DNA of 64,000 bases from Gymnopilus junonius (lineage: Eukaryota > Basidiomycota > Agaricomycetes > Agaricales > Galerinaceae). Location of the stretch: the NCBI GenBank assembly GCA_015501075.1, contig JADNYJ010000061.1:124001-188000 (forward strand), read 5' to 3'. This document shows, piece after piece, positions 10,891 to 21,233 of the stretch; position 1 is the stretch's first letter; each line of letters opens with the position of its first letter. Under the pieces are notes generated by a model. The model made no database searches, was not told where the DNA came from, and saw only the letters and a list, made by a program, of their open reading frames with translations. Made by a program: the position numbers and the translations under genes.

Positions 10891-12238
10891 CTACTCTGGA
10901 TCGGAATCCTCTCCCAGTACCTCTGGATGCTCTTGCAGAAATTCTTGGTAACTATTCCACATCCTCGTTGCAATATCATCACGAAAGGATTTTGCTCGCT
11001 CATGCTCTACCCGTGAAATTGCACCCTGCCCACGTTCTCCCATTGAGGATGATGACTCTGGCATGTCATTGTCATCAAGATAATATCCAATATCTGTCTC
11101 ATCATGGTCCATAATGAAGTTGTGCAATGCAGCAAGGCCTGCTGGTATCTTCGCCTGCACTGACATGTCATATTCTGGAGCAACATTGAGTATCTTCCAC
11201 CGCCTTTTGAGAACTCCAAAGATTCGCTCAACAACATTACGTGCTTGTGCATGTCGAAGATTGAATAGTTCTTCTTTGTTTGCAGGCCTAACATTAAAAC
11301 TTTATCAATAAGTTGTCTTTGAATGAAAGTCATATCTACATACTGTACTGCAGCTCTTCCCCACTCCGCCAGGTGGTAGCGAACACTTGGATAAGGTGTC
11401 AATGTTGTATCACACAGCGCAAAGCCTGCATCAGCAAGATAATATTTTCCATTGGGAATAAGAAAGTCCTTCAAACGAGCATGCATGTACATAGTAGCAT
11501 CTGCGATGGATCCTTCGAACCCAGCAAGAAGATACAAAAATCGCAAATCGAAGGAACACACAGCAAGGCAGTTCTGTGTGATTTGACCTTTGCGATCACG
11601 AGATGCATGCCGATCTACTGCTGGTGCAAAAGAATTGATATGTGTCCCATCAAAAGCTCCAAAAGCATTTTCGAAAAAAGGAAAGAACTTTGGATTTTTT
11701 CGAATGTAATCAGAAATTGGAGTATTCACATTTGGGAGAGAAATGTTCGCGTTATAAAATGCCCCTGATGATATGGCTTCCAGAACTAATTTAAAATACC
11801 TGGGAAGAATAATTGTTGAGATAGAAAGATTGATAGGCTATAGCCTTACTTTGTTATAGTGTCTGGTGAATGCTGAAACTGTTCCCCGACATGCCGTGAC
11901 CCCAGTCCAGTGACACAGGAATACAGGAAGATTGCTACCTGTTCCTCCACAGTAGCACCACCCTTGGAGTCTCGGAAATTGCTGAAAAGTGCAAGAGTAG
12001 AGCAGAATGCTGTGAATACATGAAGATGCATTCCAAGCTCACAAAAAATTCTATCAGGGTGTCCATGTATAAGCTCTTCGACCCAGGCTTGGCCAGAAAG
12101 AGCAGATGTGTGGTACGGTTGCTTCCAGTAATTGGGATCTTGGTATAGAACGGCAGCAATTCCGACAAGGTGGAGGAAGTATGTGGCAGCAGTAATAGTC
12201 TGATGCTGCAAACGACCACGCTCCTCCTCTGAGGGCAT
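10891..12238 (-). CDS. HARBI1-type DDE transposase (Harbinger)
   Basis: Three exons, 12238-11850, 11799-11344 and 11287-10891, give 413 residues. The N-terminal helical part (about 1-130) ends in GSRHVGEQFQHSPDTITK, typical of the helix-turn-helix preceding DDE_Tnp_4. The catalytic acidic residues are visible as D in AFDGTHI, D in YYLADAGF and E in RNVVERIFGVLKRRW. A later conserved block reads GLAALHNFIMDHDETD. Splice choices restore QPANKEELFNLRHAQARN across exons 2 and 3. No internal stop or frameshift is present. It is convergent with the Myb-like gene of the same element. Confidence 0.92.
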
Positions 12239-12556
12239 TGGAAAAGAACAGAGTATCGCACACAATCGCGCAAAGCAAAGATTATCATTGATTAATTATC
12301 GGATGTCACGCACGGCAAGCACGGGACTCTATAAAGCATGTGATACGTCTCCATCATAATTTGATCTACCATATATGGGCCGAGAATGCGACCGAGAAAA
12401 CGGCATTCTGTGTCCGGACAGGCCCTGAAGATTATCAGTGACGCGATTGCGCGACCTTACTAACAATTCTTCCCTTGTCACTTGACCGAGCAATGCTCTT
12501 ATAAAAACTTGTGGTGCTGGCAATGCCAGGCATACTTTTTTGTTTCATATCATATC

Positions 12557-13134
12557 ATGGCCACTGTTAACGCTATCCAGAAGACTTTCCTGTCTGCGGC
12601 TCACTTTGCTGTTATAGGCGCATCCAAAGACAAAAACAAATATGGAACTAAAGTAAGCAATGACAACCGTGCATCTGTAACCTGTCCTCATTTCGTGGTG
12701 AACAGGTTTTGAACTGGTATATTCAGCGTAGCTTCGATGTGACTCCAGTCCATCCCGTAAGGCTTGCTTGAAACGCCGAAGAAGACTGACTGAGTATGCC
12801 TTTATGCGAGTTACAGAAGGAGAAGGAGCTCGAAGGTCTCCAGACTTTGGCATCTATTGACGAACTGCCTTCTCCCAAGGAGACCAGCATTTCTATCATA
12901 ACTCCTCCCAAGGTTAATACCAAACATTCTATCTCTTCTTCGGCTTTGCTGCTCACCGCAGTCTCGTATTAGGTTACGCTCGGGATTCTAGAGAAAGCGA
13001 AGGATCTTTCCGTTCCTGCTCTGTGGATTCAACCTGGGGCTGAAGATTCCGCTGTCATCGAATATATCAAAGAGAATGGCCTCTCGGATCGCGTAATTTT
13101 ACGGAGGACCGTGCGTCCTGGTGGAGGGAGATGA
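12557..13134 (+). CDS. CoA-binding (Rossmann-fold) protein, C-terminus frameshifted
   Basis: Exons 12557-12652, 12706-12756, 12817-12912 and 12973-13134 encode a small CoA_binding-domain protein. The nucleotide-binding start FAVIGASKDKNKYG, VLNWYIQRSFDVTPVHP and LWIQPGAEDSAVIEY are visible. In the last exon the run TTTT at 13097-13100 shifts the frame. In the next frame the family C-terminus (YGGPCVLVEGDDITRS) can be read to a stop at 13156. As written the product is 134 residues with an unrelated tail. Either the gene is recently broken or the assembly has one extra T. The start codon lies 131 bp after the Harbinger element. Confidence 0.8.
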
Positions 13135-13201
13135 TATTACACGTAGTTTACTCTAGGCAGACAGCGTTTATCTTATCTGTTTAAATATGTAGAACTCTAA
13201 A

Positions 13202-13448
13202 TTAAAGCGGAACTTGATTTATTGGCACCTCGTCAAGCTTGCGTAGAACGTTGATCTTCTCTAAAGCTTTTACTTCCACTTGCCGATCACCACCATACCC
13301 GCTAATCAATACAGATGGCTTCGAAGCAGCCCCCGCTTTATACCCTAACTTTGTTCGGAGGCCACCCCAAAAGCTCTAAATATCCTGAGAATTTAGAGCA
13401 TAAAATGAGCAGCTGGGGGCAATGACTGAATGCTGATTGACAGTCACT
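13202..13448 (-). pseudogene. Possible small gene remnant, unrecognised
   Basis: Two segments, 13448 upwards and 13375-13202, can be joined by a 72-nt GT-AG intron. They read GDAYGIIGE, SFWGGLRTKLGYKAG, SVLISGYGGDRQ and VEVKALEKINVLRKLD before a stop. The composition looks coding, but I recognise no family. Upstream in the same frame there is a TGA at 13498-13496 followed by more plausible coding sequence, so the gene is either interrupted or has a different 5' structure. Confidence is low. Confidence 0.3.
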
Positions 13449-13590
13449 TCTCCAATGATCCCATAAGCGTCTCCATCGCGGTGCTTTAAATTCACTCACA
13501 GCCCTTCGTTGTCTCCAGTTTCCACTCTTTTCACGGATTTTCGAGATGCTCTAGTGATCTTGTTGCCGTTTTCTCTTTTAGCGACTGGTC

Positions 13591-15212
13591 ATGCAATCCA
13601 GTGACCACACCCACTCTAATACTCGCAGTAACTCAACCATCTCTGCAGCGTGGTACGCTGGCTGGCATGCGAAGGATTTTCCGCTCTCTCAAGTTAGTTG
13701 GTCAAAATACACACATTTGACATATGCTTTCGCGTGAGTTGCTCGTTTATATTTCCAAGGCAGTCAGATCATTCCTCCACAAAGTTTAACGACTCCAGAT
13801 GTCAATACATTATTCTTGATGACTCCGATGAGGAGTTAATTCCACAGTTTGTTTCAATGGCTCAACAACATGTAAGGACTTTATAAGTATATCAGTTGCC
13901 TTTATACCTCATTATGTTTAATTTTTTTTGTTAGGACGTGAAGGCAAGCCTTTCCATAGGTGGTTGGACCGGGTTCACGATGGTTTTCTTCAAATGTCAG
14001 GACTGCACAGAATCGAACGGCCTTTGTGAGGACCGTTACTAATCTTGCCCAAAAGTACCATCTTGACGGCCTGGACTTCGAGTGAGCTCCTCGTCCATTT
14101 TACTTATAGGAGCTTCACTCATGAACATCTCTCACATAGTTGGGAGTTTCCGGGTGTACAAGGCATTGGATGTAATGTCGTTGATCCTAGCGATACCGTC
14201 AATTTTTTCTCGTTCCTCCAAGAACTTCGAAATTCTACCATTGGGGAAAAGCTTATTTTGTCGGCGGCAACGGAAGATACCCCATGGGTATCTTCCACTG
14301 GTATGCCTTCTGCAAATGTCTCTCAGTTCAGTCAAGTGCTCGACTTCATTGAAATTATGAACTATGACATCAAATCCAACCCTGCAAGTGGTGCGGGCTC
14401 CAGTTCACCTTTGAATGACTCCTGTGCACCTGTTGGGGCGCGTTTTGGATCAGCCGTGTCAGCTGTGGATGCTTGGATGGCTGCAGGAATTCCTGCTGAC
14501 AAGATTGTCCTTGGTGTCCCTGCGTATGGACATTCTTTCGTAACGCCGACACAGTCAACGGAAGTTTCTAATGGATCAAGCTCGAGTTCTAACAGCACTC
14601 TACCATTGTATCCACCTTACAATTCATCTGTTGAACACCCTGGCGACAAGTGGGATGGCGACGGAGGCGTGGATGTATGTGGGGTCATGCAAGGACCTGG
14701 AGGTGTTTACACCTATTGGGGCTCGTGGAAGAAGGGTTCCTGAATCAAGATGGATCAGTTGCGGATGATATAAAATTCCGGTTTGACGATTGCAGTCAAA
14801 CGGTGACTTGTTTCCAGAGCTAACTTAACGTTACACTGAACCAAACCCTGTTTGCAGCCGTTCCTTTTTAATTCAACGAGCGCTGTTACGTGGCATACGA
14901 AAACCCGCAGTCATACGCCAGCAAAGGGGGGTTCATTCGTTCAGCAGGATTGAAGGGATTTGCCATGTGGGAGGCTGGCGGGGACTTGAACGACACATTG
15001 CTTGATTCGATCTGTACGTCTGCGCTTTCTTAGCAGGGTTGAATTCATGATTTGAAAATATTGCAGTGAATGCGACTCAGAAGAATGGACCCCCTGCGTC
15101 ATCGGCACCAACGACCAATGCGAAGTCATCTGCTACTTCAGCGCGCCTCATGCGTGCACAGTCGGTCTGGTTGGCCCTTTTGGCGATTGTTCTTGTCGTC
15201 ATCACTAAATAG
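13591..15212 (+). pseudogene. GH18 chitinase, disrupted by several frameshifts
   Basis: Exons near 13591-13733, 13785-13871, 13935-14081, 14140-14802, 14858-15013 and 15067-15212 encode a glycoside hydrolase family 18 protein. The catalytic motif DGLDFDWE spans the third intron and is complete. Other blocks are AAWYAGWHAKDFPLSQ, SIGGWTG, SRWFSSNV, MNYDIKSNPASGAG, GVPAYGHSF and GLKGFAMWEAGGD. The C-terminus is a Ser/Ala-rich linker with a hydrophobic tail (SVWLALLAIVLVV), suggesting GPI or membrane anchoring. Single-base frameshifts occur near 13810-13817, 13971-13976, 14718-14721 and 14860-14890. The 5' end is unclear: a signal-peptide-like frame (LPFSLLATGHA) lies upstream, out of frame. All introns keep consensus sites, so decay is recent or the sequence has indel errors. 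Confidence 0.8.
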
Positions 15213-17000
15213 CTATCAAATATTGGCGCATGGCAACGTGCTTGGCTTTGGCGAGAAGCGCACTGCGACGGCCTCGGTGGACATAAAGCTCGGTGAACGC
15301 AACGTGCCCAAGGGCTATCACAGTCATGGCCACGAGTTAATTATCATTTAGCATTAGCATTATCATGTCGTTGACTACACCATCGCCTGCGACCTCATGG
15401 CGTTTTTCGGAAAGTTACCTTGTGCTCAAATATATGGACTGCCAGGTTTTAGCCATGTCACGTATATTTGTTTTTGTAATTTGAAGGGTCCTCACGTACC
15501 AATTCGGGACACCGGCTTCAACTCTTTGAGTCTATGGGCGCCTGTGGCTCACTAACCTTATCTGTCCATCGCGAGTCCTTTTTGAAAAATGTATACGCGA
15601 TAGACATTCTTTGAAGCATATCGCTAAAACATGTTCACCTGGACACCTGTTATGTTATCTATAATAGCGCCGAGCGGAGCTGTCTGTCCATATCCTCCAC
15701 TTGACTTCACGCTTGATCACTGGTACGCAGTCTTTTCTGCGTTCTTGACATATCGACCGGTCAATTTACCACAGAGATGTTCCGAGCCCTTGAGGTCATA
15801 AGTATATAACTTTCGCTTGCAGGCCCTGGCCAACATCGTCGGGTGGCGGTACGCGGACAGAAGTGGATGGTGCTGTTGATGACGCTGCAACTCACTAGTC
15901 TTAAATGATTTGTGCCCTGGCTCGGACCCATCTAGGAATATTATAGTGGTGTTCTCCGAAGACAGGGTTGACATCTTCCCGAGCGGTCATTGTTTGCTTC
16001 TCAGACTCCAGAGGGCCTCTTGCCCCACCTTGGACAATGTCTTACGGCATCCCGGAACAAGCTCCTAGGTCCCGAGGCTCTCATCTTAATTATTCGCCGA
16101 GCAGAGGTCTGATATATATGGGTACTCTTGTTTTTTACTCATTTATTTACGGACCATGGATATCAGTGCAGGAACTTAAAATTGCCCGAACGCGGGGAAG
16201 TGAGCGCTTCTGAGGAAGGTCTGAACCCAACTGCTACCGGCTAACCTACAAGAATCCATGGTGGGCCGTAGGCCCTGATGCTTAGTCTCAGCAGACAATA
16301 TGGCATACCGGTTTCGCTCCCAGAATTACACCCTAGAACTTCCTTGAGCGAGGCTTTCTGAAAGCCTTCCCATCTTCGTCAAAATTATTCCGAAGACGCA
16401 ACGGCCATGCTCACTCTCGATTCGAGAATAGGGCACGCCTCGCGTTTAACATGAGTATCTGGCGCAAGCTTGCTGTAATCGGGTGTTGTCTAATCATCAA
16501 ATTCCGTGTCAAGCCAGATTCCACAGGCCATCAAATCTATCTCAGGCCCTCAAAGTGTGTTATCCGCATTCCTCGCATAGCCGATTTCATAAATACAATT
16601 TTCTACTTCAACAATCTCTCGTCCACTTTTCCCGATTAAAAAACCCCACTCCTCGAGTTGCTCTCCATTGTCCGCTTTGTCTGCTCATCTCTTCATCCCG
16701 AAAAGGCATGTTTCGATCGCGACTGTCGTTTGTAACACCCTTTCAACTTGCCTGATATAGGATCCCCTTTGTCCTAAAGGTTTCGCGGGTGTGAACAATA
16801 CGTCTTACCTGTTGCCCGTGCATTGAGCCTCAGTACAAGTTCTTGAATTCTGCCTCACCCTTGGCCCAAATTCTGATATAAGAATGGACAGGTATATTTC
16901 CCAGCCACGGCATTGAAGAGCTTGTTTCCGCTGTACGCATCTTTTACTTGAAGCATTCTCATCTGTTTCTCAAGTGCTGTATGGGTCATTCCTTGCCCAG
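15213..17000. other. Intergenic region without a supported gene
   Basis: Only short frames (60-90 codons) without recognisable domains occur here. I find no terminal repeats, tRNA or retroelement signature. It may contain the 3' end of the chitinase transcript and the promoter of the short gene that follows. Confidence 0.4.
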
Positions 17001-17264
17001 ATGGCATCCGATTCACCGTCAACACATAGCGTCAAAAAACAGGTTTGCCCTCCGAACGCGCCATTATCTCCTGCCCAAGCAATTGCAGAAGCATGGAAAC
17101 GAGAAACACTGGAAAATCAAGAAAAATGGAGGAGGAATCGATGCGGAAGTGAAGACACAGTTTAACGCTCCGAGACGACCAGAACGGAAGACAAAGATGT
17201 AGCCGATATTCTTTCTCGTATGTCGGGTGAGAGTGGTCGCCTATTTCGCGGCACGGTACATTGA
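17001..17264 (+). pseudogene. Short hypothetical gene with an in-frame stop
   Basis: From the ATG at 17001, 54 codons (SPAQAIAEAWKRETLENQ in the middle) end at TAA 17163-17165. The same frame then continues with coding-like sequence (RTEDKDVADILSRMSGESGR) to TGA at 17262-17264. A possible acceptor (CCCAG) precedes the ATG, so an upstream exon may exist. No family is recognised. Either the stop is a mutation or a very short intron hides it. Confidence 0.35.
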
Positions 17265-17467
17265 CCTTGAGTGTAGCGCGATTTATGCATCCTCGCTATC
17301 TTCGACTTTCACAAGTAAGGTGTGCCAGTGTCGTTGGTTTTTCGTATATAATTGGTTAGAGTTGCTTCGGCGTTGAAGCTATTTATTCCGTCAAAAGATA
17401 TGTAATGAAAGAGAAACGGACGCACGAAACCTGCACTTTTGTACAACTTGCTGTATCAATAATGTAT

Positions 17468-19375
17468 TCATTGGGGAACCGGTTCCTTATCTTGTTCTAT
17501 CTCACTGTCGTATTCATTATCATAATCTTCCTCTTCCTCCTCCTCAAGAGCTGCCTCCGCCTCTGCCTGAGCTTGAGCCGCGGAAGCGGCCTTAGCAATG
17601 GCAATTTCGAGAAGCTGTGCTTGCTCATCGGAAAGGCCATACATCGACAAGGAAGGAAGCGGTTGGTGGTTTTCGACATTCTCGCCGTGCGTTTGAGCCT
17701 CTGAAGAATTTTCTTCCGCAGTCGGGTGGCTCGTAGGGGCTCCATCGAGCCCTGTATGGCTGGGAGGCATTTGGCTTGGGACAGAAGATATAAATGTGGA
17801 GGATGGTGAAGTTTGAGACTGGGCACGAGCGATGACGCTTGCCAGAGTTGCTTGCCCTGCCGTATCCACAGGCACTGAAGATGGATGACCGATGGGATTA
17901 CCGAGCGCGTCGCCTACCAGGACTTGGAGAATACCATGAAGTCCCAAGACCGATCCCTGAATCCCGGCAATGATCGCTGGATTTATTTCTCCTTCTTCGG
18001 CCTTCGCATCTTTATACGCATGTTGGGAGACTGCCACAGAGGAACCGATTGCTTCATTGACAGCAATCCCATTCCACATCTTGGCTCTTCTTTCCTCTCG
18101 GATTGTGTCTTCGGCGTCTTCACCTTCTAAATCGACCTCCACAACTTCTGCAACAAGACAAATTTCGCTTCTAGGTCCGCGATTTTTAGTCCCAGTTTTA
18201 TGGCGCTTGATTGCATCCCTCCTAGAGAAAATTTTATGGCATCCTTCACACTTCCAAGCTTTCTTCTCATGTAATCTGATATGCCTTTTCAAGTCGTGAT
18301 TTCGAGCAAATGATGCAGGGCAAACGCCACAGCGATATGGCCGGTGAGTAGAATGGCTGCGTTGGTGTGCTCTCAAACTATAGAGTCGGGAGAACGTTTT
18401 ACGGCAACCAGCTACCAGACATGGATAAACGGCGGTTCCGATATCAGTTGTCGTTGAAGATGGCTGACCCTGATTCCATGGATAAGAAGCTTGGCCAAAA
18501 GGTTGACAATTAGCTTGGGGTACGCTGCCAGGTGAGTGACCAATCTGAATTCCACTGAGCACGCCGATGACTTGAATCAACCCGCCAATTTCTTGCAGAG
18601 CATGCATGTTAGGGCCAGCAAGTGCAGCTGATGTGACAGAAAAGAGAAATATTTGGTGCAATTGTAACCGGATGGAGGAAACCAAGGATGGATCGAGGCT
18701 TTGCGGCGTAGAAATTCCAAGTGCATGAGATACGACGCGCACAGCTTCCACAACTTGGTTTTGCAGTTCAAGGTCGGGTATAAATGGGCGTTTGAAGGGG
18801 TGGTGTAGATATTGTCCTTCATCGAGCTCGTCTCGTTTTCGCTTCCCTTTATCCAGCTGGATAGCTGACGCGTTGGATTGCTTTAGATTACCAAAGAGAA
18901 CACTAGAGCGTGCCAACGTGATAATGACTTGACTCAAAGGTCCGGCAATTCCCTTGGCGATAGTCCCACTGGCACTACACTGGAGCAAAGTATCAAATAT
19001 ACTTGGACCACTGGGGATTGTAGCAGAGAACAGCGCAGATTTGGCCTGCGAGTCGTTTTCAACAAGAGAAAGTATAGACTTCATGGTTGTTATAATAGCC
19101 TCCTCCTTTCGTGGGGCATGTGCTATCGAACCGGGAGTTATTTGCTCATTCTCCTGTCTCGGGACAATTGCCTGGCCATCTGCGGCAGGGGCTTCAGCAG
19201 CGTTTCCTTCAGTAGTGACCTTGGAAATGTCTGCCCAAAGCTGCTCCCCAAGTCGCCTAGCTATCTCGAGAGCTTCTGCGTCAATGTCGGCGTCATCATC
19301 CTCCTCGTAGTCCTCCTCCTCGTCCCACCCTTCCTCTGTGTCCATGGCTGTCGCGGAGTTAGCAGTCTGTTCCAT
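17468..19375 (-). CDS. C2H2 zinc-finger protein with three fingers
   Basis: A single uninterrupted frame of 635 residues from the ATG at 19375; an apparent upstream extension begins with a non-ATG codon. The N-terminus is strongly acidic (EEGWDEEEDYEEDDDADIDA). Three adjacent C2H2 fingers lie at about residues 315-400: CLVAGCRKTFSRLYSLRAHQ, then CGVCPASFARNHDLKRHIRL, then CEGCHKIFSRRDAIKRH. A basic/acidic helix and a Gln/Ala/Glu-rich C-terminus follow. It is probably a nuclear DNA-binding regulator; targets cannot be predicted. Its start codon faces that of the mitochondrial carrier gene 342 bp away. Confidence 0.88.
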   Translation of the reverse strand: MEQTANSATAMDTEEGWDEEEDYEEDDDADIDAEALEIARRLGEQLWADISKVTTEGNAAEAPAADGQAIVPRQENEQITPGSIAHAPRKEEAIITTMKSILSLVENDSQAKSALFSATIPSGPSIFDTLLQCSASGTIAKGIAGPLSQVIITLARSSVLFGNLKQSNASAIQLDKGKRKRDELDEGQYLHHPFKRPFIPDLELQNQVVEAVRVVSHALGISTPQSLDPSLVSSIRLQLHQIFLFSVTSAALAGPNMHALQEIGGLIQVIGVLSGIQIGHSPGSVPQANCQPFGQASYPWNQGQPSSTTTDIGTAVYPCLVAGCRKTFSRLYSLRAHQRSHSTHRPYRCGVCPASFARNHDLKRHIRLHEKKAWKCEGCHKIFSRRDAIKRHKTGTKNRGPRSEICLVAEVVEVDLEGEDAEDTIREERRAKMWNGIAVNEAIGSSVAVSQHAYKDAKAEEGEINPAIIAGIQGSVLGLHGILQVLVGDALGNPIGHPSSVPVDTAGQATLASVIARAQSQTSPSSTFISSVPSQMPPSHTGLDGAPTSHPTAEENSSEAQTHGENVENHQPLPSLSMYGLSDEQAQLLEIAIAKAASAAQAQAEAEAALEEEEEEDYDNEYDSEIEQDKEPVPQ

Positions 19376-19717
19376 TACAAAGGCCTTCGGCAAAATCGAC
19401 GTCTTGATTGCCAGCAGTCAGTGTTGTTTTCTATCACAAATCTAAAATCGCGAGGGTATTAAGGACAAGGAATAAGAAATGAAAACATAGTTTCTAATAG
19501 TTCAGTAATGAAGTTGTTTCTGGAAGTTGCTCCGTTCTATATGCACCTGTTTGGATATAAGGATATCATCTTTATGTCCTTATCTTATCAGTCGACTTTG
19601 TTCAAATTTGGACCGGTGTCGATCAAGCTATGTTCGTCGGAATATTTTTTTTTGTCCTCGAGTCATAGGCAGAGCATTAATCGCGCACAGGCTTCGACCC
19701 TCTCTCCCTCTCCCAGC

Positions 19718-20940
19718 ATGTCCAAAACTGTCAAGGATTTGACAGCTGGGACCGTCGGTGGCATCGCGCAGGCAAGAATTTTTGAACCTCCAGCATCATG
19801 CATCATGACTCGTGTTCACATGCTTTCAGGTGCTCGTGGGCCAACCATTTGACATTGTCAAAGTGGCAAGTTCTTGTCATTTATTCTTGGACTATCATCG
19901 TCAATCCATCTAATGATGTTCATTGCCTGCAGCGAATGCAAACAGCTCCTAAGGGTACCTACAATGGAATGTTACATTGTGCTGGCGGGATCCTTAAGAA
20001 TGAAGGTCCATTAGCGTTCTACAAGGCAAGTGGGTTCGGCATCTTGCCCTATCGATTCCTAATGATTTCTTCAGGGTACTTTGACACCACTTCTTGGAAT
20101 TGGCTTATGTGTTTCGATTCAATTCGGTGCATTGGAGTATGCAAAGCGCTTATTCGCCGGCCAGAACCTTGCTCAAGGCCTTGGAGGAGAGAGGGGAACG
20201 ACTCTTACTGGGAATCAACTTTTCGCTTCTGGCGTCTTCGCCGGTTTAGCCAACGGCGTCGTTTCCGGGCCCGTAGAACATATCCGTATACGTGCGTCCT
20301 TTGCTAACGAATATTGCAAACGTTTACTCATGTTACCTCTAGGATTGCAAACGCAATCAAATACCAATCCCCTATACAACGGCCCTTGGGATGCTATCAA
20401 GAAGATCTATGCCCAGTGCGGTATTGCTGGTATATACAAGGGACAGGCTGTCACACTCTTACGCGAAGCCTCTGGGTATGGAATTTACTTCCTGACCTAC
20501 GAGAAACTTGTCCAAGGAGAAATGAAAAAGAAGGGAATTAGACGAGATCAAATACCCCTCATTAATGCTGTCGGCTACGGTGCTGCTGCTGGTTATGCTG
20601 TACGCTCTTTGCTTTATTCCTTTTCCAAGCCTAACCAGTTTCGCAATCAGCTCTGGGCTGTCATATACCCAATAGACATGATTAAATCACGAATGCAAAC
20701 GGACGGTTTTACACCTGCTACAGGACAAAAATATAAATCGACTTTAGACTGTGTCCGCACCGTATGGCGGACCGAAGGCAATGGTGCCTTTATTCGTGGA
20801 ATAGTACCCACATTAATTCGGTAAGTTTCGAAGTCGAGCCAAAACTTGATGGAGTTCTAATTTCATTTAGATCACCTTTTGCAAATGGTGCGACATTCGT
20901 TGGTTTTGAAATGGCCATGCGCGTTCTAGACAAGCTATAA
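19718..20940 (+). CDS. YMC1: Mitochondrial carrier protein, Ymc1/Ymc2-like
   Basis: Seven exons (19718-19771, 19830-19865, 19933-20025, 20075-20291, 20343-20599, 20651-20820, 20871-20940) give 298 residues, the standard size of SLC25 carriers of the inner mitochondrial membrane. Three repeats are present with signature motifs PFDIVKVRMQ, PVEHIRIRLQ and PIDMIKSRMQ. Blocks such as FYKGTLTPLLGIG, GYALWAVIYPIDMIKS and ANGATFVGFEMAMR are closest to yeast Ymc1/Ymc2 organic-acid carriers; the substrate remains uncertain. The first three introns start with GC (GCAAGA, GCAAGT, GCAAGT); introns 4-6 start with GT. The GC sites are required to keep the carrier motifs intact. Confidence 0.92.
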
Positions 20941-21233
20941 ACTAAGGCCGCAGCTGTTGCTGTGTCCGCTTTTCTATCGCTTTGTCCTATACCCTTTCCT
21001 CTCGCATTCGCTCCCTTGCTGATTTGCACGTTCCACAAATGCATAACCTATCTATGTCGAATATAAATTAGAATTACGGTATAGACTCACTCTTGTCAGG
21101 TTACTATTTGATGCCTCTCCAACTCCGCAGTGTATTTAAACGCTTGTGGCCGATTACTATATACAATAAGGATAATACGGATGTCATCTGTGCTTGTCCA
21201 TTAAATGGGCCATGTAAGAATATGAAACCACCA

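Larger units (their letters stand above)
9405..12425. mobile_element. PIF/Harbinger DNA transposon, apparently complete
   Basis: The element is 3,021 bp long with 106-bp terminal inverted repeats (9405-9510 and 12320-12425) that differ at two positions, both transitions. The ends read GGGCCTGTCCGGACAC. The 3-bp direct repeat TGA (9402-9404 and 12426-12428) is the Harbinger target-site size. It encodes the two proteins typical of the superfamily, a Myb/SANT-like DNA-binding protein and a HARBI1-type DDE nuclease, convergently transcribed. Both frames are intact after splicing, so the copy looks recent and may be competent. Confidence 0.95.

Noticed and set aside
13734..13763. 30-nt intron in the chitinase gene
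   Set aside because: Too short for this genome; the acceptor at 13781-13784 gives a 51-nt intron and restores the TTPDVNT motif.
15717..15974. 85-codon minus-strand frame
   Set aside because: Short, no motif and no splice partners found.
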